Assembly (NCBI GenBank): GCA_038373885.1
Contig: JAWZYV010002500.1
Coordinates: forward strand, 992,001 to 1,056,000
DNA length: 64,000 nt
Source of the DNA: Cheiracanthium punctorium
Taxonomy: Eukaryota; Arthropoda; Arachnida; Araneae; Cheiracanthiidae
Direction of reading: 5' to 3'
In this document: positions 12,314 through 22,345 of the stretch, in pieces
Numbering within the stretch: the first letter of the stretch is position 1
Layout of the letters: each line of letters begins with the position of its first letter
The notes under the pieces: generated by a model
Database searches by the model: none
What the model was told of the DNA's origin: nothing
Seen by the model: only the letters and a program-made list of their open reading frames with translations
Position numbers and translations under genes: made by a program

Positions 12314-12375
12314 TAACATATATACGCTCAAATTTCCTGGTCGCTGTCACCAGAGCCGTATGCATACGCTCAACC

Positions 12376-13630
12376 TTGTTGGTTCCATACCCTACCGGAC
12401 TGATACCGATTGCAATTTGGTGTTAAAGGCCGTCTATTCATATTCCCTTATGATGCAAATGGGCTAATGTGGAATCCACGAAGTTAAATTTATAGGAGGT
12501 GACACTTCTCATAGAAAGTGGGATAACGCCGTTGTCGCATACAGATGGCGCAAGACATACTGTGTAACTGCGCATCTCAGGTTATTTAAATTTCCATCAA
12601 GGCAGCGAAGAAAATGGAGATCGTCGAATTAGCAGAACTTTAAAAGATCACTTATGAGCAGACACTTATGAACAGTCTCAATATTTTAATAGCAGACACA
12701 TATTCACCTAGCAGACACTTATGAACGTCGGATAAAATTATTTCAGGCTTCAGATGGGTTTTAATTACATAATGGTCTTAGAATACTACTTCTTAATTAA
12801 TATAGGCAATAGTTTCGAAGCGAAGTAATATTACGTATGTAATGTCGTGTTATTATTTTGCCCAAAAGCTGTATTTTAAGAAATATTAGTAAATTTAGGA
12901 GAATGCAGTACGTGTGAATGCAATATTTAAAAAGTGGTTATTTATTATGACGATCGCACTGAAACATGCAGTATTCACATTTATTTCATGCTGCGACAAA
13001 TTTTAACACAGCTTTAATTTGTCGCTAAAAACTCATATTAAATTCATGTTACATAAAGAACTCATTAATGAATTCAAATCCATTTCCTAATGTAAATACA
13101 TATTGTGGCAGACGAAAACTTCTTTTCCGTCAGCCACGATATAAGTACTCGTTCTCTTATTGATTTTGATAATCTTAAGACCTTAGCACTTTTTTTCCCT
13201 TTTTTTTATTCATTTGTTACCAAGGCAATCACGTAAGCAAAAGTGAAAAAAATAATTAAAATTTTTTGTCCGTGTTCATAATCTTGTTCATCCGTGTTCA
13301 TATACTAGGTTGGAAAATTAAAAACATGTAAAACTAGTTATCAGTCAATAGTCCGCCAACTAGTTATCAGGCTGAGTATTTACTAACTCAGCCCTTTCTG
13401 TACGGAGGAGCTGGCCACGATTATATATTCGTGGAAGTTTTTACACAAAAATGGTTGAACTGAACGGAAACGTAAGCCGCAAAAACGAATATTTACGGCA
13501 GCCATCGAAAAATCTAAAATTATATTCTAACACCAAAATTACTTTTCACAAAAAGGGGTTAGTTATACTCCGGAATTGTTGGCAGCAATGAAAATCATAT
13601 CCATATAGCTTTCCGTGAACGCATATTTTA
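12376..13630. other. Non-coding stretch without recognised features
   Basis: AT-rich sequence follows the interrupted tandem repeat. A short hairpin made by GTGGCAGACG and CGTCAGCCAC lies near 13105-13138. No exon-like frame with splice sites was recognised. Confidence 0.45.
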
Positions 13631-13631
13631 G

Positions 13632-13815
13632 TGGAGCGGCGGTAGTACTCAGAGAACGTTTCGTGCATGCCGCCATTTGACAGCGGTAGTATTCAGAGAA
13701 CACTTCGTGGATGCCGCTATCGAGCAGTGGTAGTACCTAGAAAACGCTTTGTGGATGCAGCCACTGGGCGGGATTTGTACCCAGAGAATGTTTCATGGCC
13801 GCCGTCAATGGATGG
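13632..13815 (+). repeat. Minisatellite, about four units of 42-48 bp
   Basis: Units share the pattern GCGGTAGTACTCAGAGAAC, then a TTCGTG(C/G)ATGCCGCC-like stretch. They recur at about 13634, 13683, 13727 and 13772 with drift. Short frames on both strands here are translations of the repeat. Confidence 0.7.
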
Positions 13816-14087
13816 TAGTAGGAACGAAAGGGTTAACATACCTAGATGTAGCTCCTTTTTATCATAGTGTATCCTGACGAGGACCCGAGAAGTATTGAAA
13901 ATTCTTTTAAAATATGCATGATGATATATTAAATGATAATTTGTATATGGGGGATGATTTATGTACTCATTTAGCATATGCAGGTTCAGCATCACTTACC
14001 ATAGTTTATCATGAAGGGAGTCCAAAATAACGTTATTACGCTTTGTACAAAAAACAAGAATTATTCTGATCCGGAAAATTTTTGTTA

Positions 14088-14300
14088 CTTTCTCGTACAA
14101 AGTAAAGGGATAAAAGGTATATTACCCATCTTGGTGATGTACCTTTTATTTCCCAAGAAATCGCCAGATTTCAATATTATTGATTTCTTGTATCTCAGTT
14201 TCATATCAAATAAGTTTAAATTAAGCGCATCAAAAATGTATGCAGTTTAATAAAGATGCGAAGAAGTCATGTGGTGTCCACATGAGTTTTCCTTAAGTTT
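14088..14300 (+). mobile_element. Short hairpin-ended repeat related to the 2-kb element
   Basis: It starts with ACTTTCTCGTACAAAGTAA, a hairpin. It ends with GATGCGAAGAAGTC followed by the hairpin ATGTGGTGTCCACAT. This is the same order as the minus-strand reading of the 15.5-17.5 kb element: ACTTCCTTGTACGTAG near one end, and ACGTGCAAGGAAGTC then ATGTGTTGGACACAT at the other. The last 120 bp also match 45628-45750. It is probably an internally deleted member of the same family. Confidence 0.55.
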
Positions 14301-15470
14301 TAAATTTTGTCTTAACTAGATTGCGCAGAGATAAAGGGGGAAAAGTGCTCTCTTCAAAGGTTTTAGCGACCCTCAAAAAATAAGTTTTTCTATTGCTAGA
14401 ATAGAGATGGTGATTTCTCGTGCAGCTATAGCTTCTTCTGGAAACCCCATCCAGTTACGTTAATGGTTATAAAGTCCATTATCGAATGCAATTCAAATGA
14501 AATGCAAACGTTTTTCAAAATTTTATGTTATACGATGACGATTAATCATATCGATGTTTTACACATCGATTCGTTATACATATCGATTCGTTATACACTG
14601 AAAGTTAAATAGGTCACATGCATTAAACTTACATGTAAATATTTATTCAACATTAAAAGCGTCGTATCCCAGAAAATAAAACAGGGAATAGTGAGGCACA
14701 AACGATGTATGGCATTTAGAGTAGATAAAAATAAGTGCACCCGTAGAAACATTTTCAAGGTGATTTAAAGGATGATAGTTTTTTTAAGATTGATGTAGAA
14801 TAAGTATAAAAGACGTGTAGGGAAAGAAAATGTTTAATGCACTATTGTGTAAAATACATTATGTAATCATTTTCTTTACATTAAAATAACTAGATGTCCA
14901 CACTTTCTTAGGTTCAGAAGTTAAATCATTTTACAGTTGTTTACTTCTTAAAACTTTTTCTAGTTATTTATGCTTTTTACAATACAGATGAAGCACACAA
15001 TTTAAAAATTTTCAAAACGAAATAGCGTAATCAATTCATTTTATTTTAGAATGCACATTTAGGTGTGGAGTCAGAGGCAAACTCCTTTCTAACATTCAAA
15101 TGCTCTTACATAAACATCAGTGATGATACTCTTCAATATTTAATGCTAAAGTACTTTATGTGGTTCTTAAAAAATGTTCAGAAATTTACTATAATGTTAG
15201 ACATTTTAGGTTTTACTTTAGGAAAAAAGTACTTTTTAGCAATTATTAAAAGGAATCAAAAGCCTTTTTAACTCGAGGTCAAATTTTTACTCGAGTAAAA
15301 AAATTTGATAATTTTACTCGAGGTTTTCTTTTCGAAATGTTTACTCGGGTTAGTTTAAGTTTTACAGCCAGCTAACCAACAACAGGTTTGCGGTTATGTG
15401 AAAGGGCTTGCCCAAACTAACCCCTATTATCCAAACTTTAGCTGAGGAACTGGTGCTGTCCAAAACAATT
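14301..15470. other. Non-coding stretch without recognised features
   Basis: AT-rich, with a small ATCGATTCGTTATACA duplication at 14565-14597. The frames of 60-70 codons here have no similarity I recognise and no supporting splice or start context. Confidence 0.45.
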
Positions 15471-15939
15471 GAAAAAATCTGATGTGTCCAACACATGACT
15501 TCCTTGCACGTCCATTAGATCAAAAATATTTTCGACGCACTTCCTCTAAATTTATTTGTTTGAAAGAGATAAAATATCAATAATAGTAAGGTTTAGCAAT
15601 TTCTAGCCAAATATTTCGATATCGCCAAGCTGAGTTCAATTTGAAAGATTTCCTTCTGACACTTTATTTGGCGATATTTCACCAAAAGCCGACAAACTTG
15701 AGATAGTCAGCGAGATTTTGGGGATAGCCAAAGTAGTCAGCGAGCACAGACCTTCAATGAATTGAATGCATCTATACACCTCAATGTATTCAAAGTCATT
15801 TTGCTCACCATGTAAATAAATTCTCAGTCGATTGCTGTCAAAAAAGATATTGAAAACAGTTAGATATTACAATAGTTCTAAATACAAAGTTAAAAAAATC
15901 TACGGGTTAAAGTTTTAGAGTTATACAAAATAGGAAATA

Positions 15940-16205
15940 ATTTTTGGCGCCAAATTTGGCGATATTTCGGCGAAACTCGTCAATGTCGACGACATTTGGC
16001 GAGATTTTAAGCATAAACCAAACAATGACAGATTATCGCCAAATTTGGCGATATTTCGCCAAAACTCGCCAAGAACGATGACAAATGGCGATACTTTGGG
16101 CATGGACGAAATGACTGACTATCGCCAAATTTGGCGATATTTCGCCAAAACTCGCCAAGGTCGAGGACAGACGGCGAGATTTTGGGCATGTACCAAACAA
16201 TGACT
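15940..16205. repeat. Tandem array of about 90-bp palindromic units in copy A
   Basis: The unit contains ATCGCCAAATTTGGCGATA, a perfect palindrome, followed by TTCGCCAAAACTCGCCAA. Three units are present. Because the period is close to a multiple of three, short open frames of about 60 codons repeat the same peptide (sharing EFWRNIAKFGD). These are repeat translations, not genes. Confidence 0.75.
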
Positions 16206-16244
16206 GTCTACAGTTGTGTTATAATGAAGATGTCCATAGACATT

Positions 16245-17210
16245 AAGGTACTGAAATTCTTTTCGGTGGTCCTGTAAATAAACTCTCCAGTAGATTGGAA
16301 CCAAAAATCGAGATGCACAACTAGATGTTACAACATTCTTATATATGAAATTTCATAATAGTTTTTGAGATTTGAGAGTTAAATATGCACACACGTACAC
16401 CAAAAGTCGCCAAGCTTGGCGACTTTTGGCATAGTTCTTGAGGGAGGCACGTGACCGTGGTCGGACCATTACCTAACTTATGTGGTAGGACGGTATTGTG
16501 CTTGAAATGGATGAATGCCCCTAAAATTGCTATTGACCGTAATGTATTGGAAATCTTTTGAGTGTTCCTGTAGCAGAACTATATATGATAAAGACACTTT
16601 TTTTAATAGAGAAATTCATTTTCTAACTCTTTACAGCATATATCACTTCTGAGTCGTTTGAAATAGCCCAATACCTCTAAAAAACGCTTTGATGAATTTC
16701 GGCCCATAGAGCGTAATGTATTTCGAATCTTTTGGGCGGTCCTGTAGATAAACTATTCAGTCGAATGGAACCGAAAGGGGAGGTGCACAACTAGATGTTA
16801 CAACAATCTTAAATATAAAGTTTCAACATTCAACGCCTAACAGTTTTTGAGATATGCCAGCTTAATGAATTTCGGCCCATTGAGTGTAATGTATTTCGAA
16901 TGTTTTGGGCAGTCCTGTAGATAAACTATCCAGTCGAATGGAACCAAAAGGGGAGGTGCACAACTAGATGTTACAACTATCCAAAATATGAAGTTTCGAC
17001 ATTCTACGCCTAATAGCTTTTGAGTTAGGCGAGTTTAATGAATTTCGGCCCATAGAGCGTAATGTATTTCGAATCTTTTGGGCGGTCCTGTACATAAACT
17101 ATCCATTCGATTGCCACCAAAAGGGGAGGTGCACAACTAGATCATAGAACAATCCTAAATATCAAATCTCAACATTCTACGACCAATAGTTTTTGAGGTA
17201 TGCGAGTTAC
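16245..17210. repeat. Tandem array of 150-190 bp units in copy A
   Basis: Several diverged units share GCCCATAGAGCGTAATGTA, TTTTGGGCGGTCCTGTAGA, TCGAATGGAACC, GGGGAGGTGCACAACTAG and ATGTTACAACAATC. They run up to the ACGT microsatellite at 17210-17257. Confidence 0.75.
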
Positions 17211-17257
17211 ATACATACGTACGTACGTACGTACGTACACACGTACGTACGTACGTA
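17210..17257. repeat. (ACGT)n microsatellite inside copy A
   Basis: This is a self-complementary tetranucleotide run of about 11 units with small interruptions. The matching tract in copy B (40661-40724) differs in length and has GTATGT variants. The poly-Tyr/Val/Arg peptides predicted here are artefacts. Confidence 0.9.
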
Positions 17258-17822
17258 CAGACGGCATGGAAAAACTGGCCACAGTAGACTCGCCACTGGT
17301 CAAAATGAGTTGCAGACGCGTTAATATGATCGTGCATGCTAGCCTACGATGAGATGCATCGAAAAAATTTTTAAAATTCAATTTAGAGGTAGTCAAAATC
17401 GGTTTTTATGTCGAAATTTGGCCCCCAAAATTTTTCGGGATCACATTACTTCCTTATACTACGTACAAGGAAGTAAAAACACTGAGTTTAATCTTTACAT
17501 TTGATATAAAGTTACAAACAACGCTCAGGATGGATTCCTTTCAGGGAGTCATGCAAAATAGTTTCCTGTTTTGAAGAGTAAACAATTTAAATACTTTCTC
17601 CAACGTGCTATTCAATAATGGTAAGTCGAAAGTTCATATTTTCCGTCACCAAGTTAACATTTTTTTTTCTTTTAATGAAACAACTTTGACAGTGTTACAC
17701 TTAGGCATTTCGAGTAATTTAAAGAAAATTCTAATAATTTTAAGAATAAACAAGTCTTGTCAGATATTTACTTTTTTCAAGAAGAACTGGGTAAGTTTAT
17801 CGTGAATAGCCTGTATACCATA

Positions 17823-18067
17823 CAATAAAGCAGGTATGGGCAACCTTTGAAAGGTTGCGGGCCACACTTTAGAATGTTAGCGAAGTCGCGGGCCATACTT
17901 CAGGATGTTAGCGAAGTCGCGGGCCGTTTAATTGGGATTTATATGGGATTTTGAATGGGTTTTATGGGTTTTATACAGGGTTTTGATATGTTCCGTGGGC
18001 CGGATCAAAAGCCGTGGCGGGCCACATCCGGCCCGCGGGCCGGCGGTTGCCCATATGTGCAATAAAT
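17823..18067. mobile_element. hAT-type MITE with 8-bp target duplication
   Basis: The element, 17831-18059, starts CAGGTATGGGCAACC and ends GGTTGCCCATATGTG. It is flanked by CAATAAAG and CAATAAAT, an 8-bp duplication with one mismatch. The length is 229 bp. The interior is GC-rich, unlike the surroundings. It holds two full copies and one partial copy of a 31-bp unit beginning GCGGGCCA and containing GATGTTAGCGAAGTC. It lies about 220 bp upstream of the first Ig exon. Confidence 0.85.
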
Positions 18068-18280
18068 CAACGAAAGGGCAGCGAGGACTTACTATTTACA
18101 GGTAAACTGGTATATTACATACTTCGGTTTTAACCTCTTAAATATTATGATTAATCCACTGACGTTGTTAAAAAATTTAACTGTAAGAGCAAAATTACTA
18201 TTGTAATTTTGAAGAATTAAAAATGTATTTAAACTGAATATTTAATAAAGTTTAAAAAATAAATAATATTTTTTTTACAG

Positions 18281-18391
18281 TTCCGCCTAAAGAAGCAGTT
18301 ATCCGTAATTCAAAAGGACAGAAGGTGGAAGGTGTAATAGGACCTTACTTCATTGGTCAAACAGTCAAATTTACCTGTGAAAGCTCAGGAG
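18281..18391 (+). CDS. Exon: first half of an Ig domain, Sidestep-like
   Basis: This internal exon is preceded by a polypyrimidine/ACAG acceptor (18271-18280) and followed by a GTAAAT donor. It enters in phase 1 and leaves in phase 1. The 36 complete codons start PPKEAVIRNSKGQKVEG. GPYFIGQTVKFTCESSG follows, where the Cys of TCE is the first cysteine of an Ig fold. The VPPKEPVI-like opening followed by GPY and CxxSGG is characteristic of the second Ig domain of the Sidestep family. Those are membrane-anchored adhesion receptors, with roles in motor-axon guidance in Drosophila. The split codon rejoins correctly with 35512: G plus GA gives Gly, then HPTP. Family assignment rests on remembered motif similarity, so orthology is not claimed. 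Neighbouring exons were not found. Confidence 0.85.
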
Positions 18392-19010
18392 GTAAATAAT
18401 TATTTATTTTTCAGCATATTAAACCGTTCTTTTTTAATTCTGTTTTTTTTATTTTTTCATATTGTTTTATTTTTAATCAATAAACATTAAAATGTGCTCA
18501 AAATATGTTTAAATATTTTCTACAAAGTATTACATAAACCGTGAAAATTTCATTCATTTAACCGCATTAATTGTTAACACTCACAGAAGTTATTTTCCAA
18601 GCTGATTAAATTTTCGAATGTCGATTCTCTCAGTGTGCTGTCACGGTTCTTTTAACAGTTCAAATATTATAATGTACACTGTCACACATTCGCAAATTTC
18701 TACCTTTAATTAAGACCGACTTAGTATTTATCATGTCCTATCTGCATTTGAAAGATTAATTTACTGTTTTGATAACGTGATATCCCAAAATTAATTACAA
18801 GTATGTTATTAAACATGTTGTCTTGATTTATGCAAACTATTGGCTTAATAGATTAATTATTATGTACCCGATCGCATGATGGCATATTCCATATCGTTCC
18901 GATAAATTCAATTTCATTAATTAGGTTGAAAGTATTATATTAGAATATCATTTTAAAGGCCTATGTTAAAATGCATGTTTAGGTTATCAGTTTAGGTTGA
19001 AATAAAACTT

Positions 19011-19565
19011 AAATGAATATGATAGTCAGAGTGGAGTTAATTCTTTTAATTAGTACTTTAATGTTATTCCTATGTAAAGTTCTATGAGAAGTGTTCATAA
19101 TTATTCATGTAAATAGCAAAACAAACGATGCCTATTTATGGTAATCAGAATAGTCGATTCTTTTAGTTAGTTATTTTTAATGATATTACTTTGTAAACTT
19201 CCATGAGAAATGTCTATATGCATTCATAAGCATTGCACGAATCTATACAGATTTACGCTAATCAGAGAAACTTGACTTTTTTAATTGATTCTTTGATGAT
19301 ATTCCTTTGTAAAAACTCCATGAGAAGTGTCTATGTTTATTCATGCATACAGAAAGAACCTATGCCGATTTACGCTAATCAGAGTATTGTTGATTCTTTA
19401 ATTAGTCCTTAACCCATTTTTTACAGTGTTCTGTACACAGGCCACATTTAATGCTTCAAGCAAAGATCTGACTAAAAATTGGTCAAGTGATATTTCTTTT
19501 TACTACTCCATGAAAAGTGTCCACATTTATTCATTATTAAGAACCGATACCGATTTCAGCATTTT
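19011..19565 (+). repeat. Tandem array, four to five units of about 120 bp
   Basis: Units share TGATATTCCTTTGTAAA-like, CCATGAGAAGTGTCTAT, TTATTCATG-like and CGATTTACGCTAATCAGA. A terminal diverged unit lies near 19480-19565. No coding potential. Confidence 0.7.
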
Positions 19566-20014
19566 TACAGCAATACCGATAAATGGTCTCTAGCAGATGC
19601 TCGTAAACCGCCATGAAATTTATGTTTGTTATGAACATATGTAATAGCATATTCTTCTTTGAAAATGGTGATATTTATTTTATTCTATTTAACACCCACA
19701 AGAGGACAGCTGTTAAATGGAAAGTCGTTCACGCTGGTTTCGTCTTTCCTCTTTTCTGGGGCCACTAAGTACGTTGTGAGATTTTTTTCCCCCAGGTAAA
19801 CTACTCTACCATATAATCATGCTTGACAGCCGGAAAACCCATACTATATGATTAAAACTGTGTATCTCTCATGCCTACACAATATTTGTATAACATAATA
19901 TTCTATTATTAAATTATTTTTTCCAATGTAGGGAAGATTCCGCTATATATACGCATTACAGACAAGCTCTGCATATTCTTTGTATGGCTTACAAATATAA
20001 ACATTACTTTCAGA

Positions 20015-20620
20015 ACACGTTAGTAAATTCAATCAAAACAATGTATGTGCCTGTGTCTGTACCATTAAACTCTGCAATTAGTTACCATTCATTAGTAACG
20101 ATAAATTGTAACTGCAGATAAACAGTTATCTATACCTAGTGTTAACCTCATCATTCTGTACCTGTACTTCTATTTCATATTTCTCTTCTCCACTTAGTTA
20201 AAAGTAATTGTTTAAACGATCTTTCAAATTCTGTGTTTAAATATACCTTTTCATCGTGACTATCTTAAATACATATACATACATTTCAGATTTTATATAC
20301 ATTTTAAGCTTTGGTTTAATCCATGTACTTGACCAAAAATATTACTCACAAAACAATGTATATATGTAGTATGTATGTACCATTAAACTCTGTGTCGCGT
20401 TACCATTCATTAATAACGATAAACTGCAGATAAATAGTTGTTTGTACCGAATGTTAACCTCATCATTTTGTTCTATTTTGACTTAATACTTCTCTTCTTA
20501 TCTTAAGTTAAAAATAAAGGTTAAAACGATCTTTTAAGTTCTGCTTTTAAATATTATATTTTCATCGAATGAATCTTGAATAGACACATATACATACACA
20601 CACGCACACACAAAATTTGG
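20015..20620 (+). repeat. Tandem duplication, period about 317 bp
   Basis: The anchors GTACCATTAAACTCTG, TTACCATTCATTA, AACCTCATCATT and AAACGATCTTT occur twice in the same order. A piece of a further unit (TAATCCATGCACTTGACC) resumes at about 21917. The Tc1 relic therefore interrupted the array. Confidence 0.7.
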
Positions 20621-20791
20621 TATGCAAAGACATTTGGACTGAACATGCAAATGATTAAAATATGAAGTCTAGTGCATGAATAGCGGAAGCGCTATCGCAT
20701 CGGAACTGCGCATTCAGCAGGTGCATATACGAAGCAGTTCTCAAACTGATGGTTAAAATTTCCGTTGCATTTCGACTGCGATATCTTACGT

Positions 20792-21766
20792 CTGCCCCGC
20801 CGAAGGCTTTGTGCGCATTACGAGCAGATCTTGGAGTTTGACAGAGGTCGTGCGATCGGACTGAAAGAGGCTGATTGGACGAATCGAAGAATCGCTCGAC
20901 ATCTGCGTCGAAGCGATGCGGCCATTAGACGATGCTGCCAAGAATGGGTCAACATTGGTAGATATCAGCTTCAAATGGTAGCGGTCGGCCAAAGGCCACA
21001 ACAGAACGGGAGGATAGAGCAATTGACAGAGAAGCTGTCACAGCACCGGATTCGTCGCTATCAACTATCCACCGTACAAATGTATCCAACATGACTCTCC
21101 ACAGATTGAGAAAGCGGAATTTGCGCTAGCGCCGACCGTTACGCCGGCTGCTTTTCATGCCTGTACACCGTCAGGCGGAGAGGTCTGATTACTGTGTACT
21201 GCGTCTAATAGAACGTCTGATTAATGTGGTGCCGGGCTCGATCACCGTGGAAGTGCGCTCACTGGGAACGTATAGTCTTTAGTCCTGTTTCGAACTGTGT
21301 CCTGACGACAACCGCAGACGTGTCTGGAGACGTCGAGGACAGGGCTGGAATCCTGCTCTCACTATCGCACGCCACACAGGCGCACAACAATGTGTTATGG
21401 TCTAAGGTGCCATCTCTTTGATAGCCGAACCCCTTTGATAATTTTTTCTGGCACATTGACAGCACAACGGTATGTTGAGGGCATCCTACGACCGGTTGTG
21501 TTATCGTTCCTTTTGCTATGAATTGTCTCCAAGCTTTTCTTGTACTTCCTTGACCAGCTAGGTCGCCTGATCTCTCTCGTATGGATCACATTTGGGACGT
21601 TATGGGCAGGCGATTGCAACCATTCCAAAATGTTGCCGATTCATCCCAACAATTGGAGACAATTTGGCAAGAAATTCCGCAGAACACCATCCGGGAATTT
21701 TATCAGTCTGTGCTACGCCGGGTGACAGCTTGCATCGAGGCCAGAGGTGGATCAACGCCTTATTGA
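20792..21766 (+). pseudogene. Tc1-like transposase relic (first)
   Basis: The decayed reading frame opens with LPRRRLCAHYEQILEFDRGR. The family normally starts with Met here, and the codon is CTG at 20792. IGLKEADWTNRRIARHL and SDAAIRRCCQEW follow: this is the helix-turn-helix DNA-binding region of Tc1 transposases. Downstream, the RIVFSD-type stretch near the first catalytic Asp is damaged. The block expected to carry the second catalytic Asp (QQDNARPH in the family) appears deleted between about 21510 and 21520. A stop interrupts the PWPARSPD motif near 21552. The third acidic residue, normally Glu in PIEHVW, reads MDHIW. The end is RGGSTPY at 21743-21763. It is clearly inactive. Confidence 0.85.
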
Positions 21767-21810
21767 ACAGCTTGCATCGAGGCCAGAGTTGGATCAACGC
21801 CTTATTTACT
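21726..21810 (+). repeat. 42-bp tandem duplication at the Tc1 3' end
   Basis: The segment from CAGCTTGCATCGAGGCCAGA to CAACGCCTTATT is present twice in direct tandem. It covers the last codons of the transposase relic and its stop. Confidence 0.85.
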
Positions 21811-22009
21811 TCCTCCCTTTATAATGGTCAAACTCTACGATAAATCATTCAATAAATCATTCATGTATATATATATATTAAAGAACTAAAACATAAAAAT
21901 TTTAAAATTTTCGTGTAATCCATGCACTTGACCGAAAATATTACGCACTTATGAGTAGTCATTTTAATAACAACTCTTTCCTACAGTTGCGGAAAACACA
22001 AAAAATATT

Positions 22010-22345
22010 CATACCTATATATTTCATATCTTTAAATGCTTTAATATCCATTCATTCTATAAAATAATCTTTTTTGTTTTGTTAATAGCGAAAGGAAATT
22101 CAAATTGACTAGTCTTTCTAATTATTCTAATAAATATAATTTCCCACAAATGCTGACGATTCCAAACACTGATTTCTATATATTTCACATCTTTAAATAC
22201 TGTAAATATTCATTTATTTTAGAAAATTATCTATTTTGTATATAACTCTATTAAATTTCAAACTAATCATTCTTTCTAACAAATCTATGCGTCTTTAAAT
22301 ACTGCATATTCATTCATTCTACAAGATAACCTCCTTTTAGTGTGT
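22010..22345 (+). repeat. Diverged tandem array, about three units
   Basis: The anchors TATATTTCATATCTTTAAAT, ATTCATTCTA and TTTCTAA recur at about 22016, 22176 and 22283. Periods are about 160 and 107 bp. Confidence 0.55.

Larger units (their letters stand above)
15471..17477 (-). mobile_element. 2-kb hairpin-ended element, copy A
   Basis: This element is nearly identical to 40444-42463, which is in the opposite orientation. The flanking sequences differ, so the pair arose by transposition and not by a large duplication. One end carries the palindrome ACTTCCTTATACTACG then TACAAGGAAGT. The other carries ACTTCCTTGCACGT next to the hairpin ATGTGTCCAACACAT. The outermost ACTTCCTTGTACGT of one end is complementary to a subterminal stretch of the other end, giving an asymmetric inverted repeat. 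Terminal hairpins, asymmetric inverted repeats and central tandem repeats are known from Helentron-derived non-autonomous elements (the HINE/DINE type). That assignment is inference. No replication or transposition protein is encoded. Confidence 0.7.

Noticed and set aside
15921..16304. CRISPR-like array of short repeats
   Set aside because: The units are adjacent 90-bp tandem repeats without unique spacers and lie in a eukaryotic transposable element.
17155..17396. Frames rich in Tyr, Val, Arg and Thr (also at 40525-40778)
   Set aside because: They translate the ACGT microsatellite and flanking element sequence in both copies of the 2-kb element.
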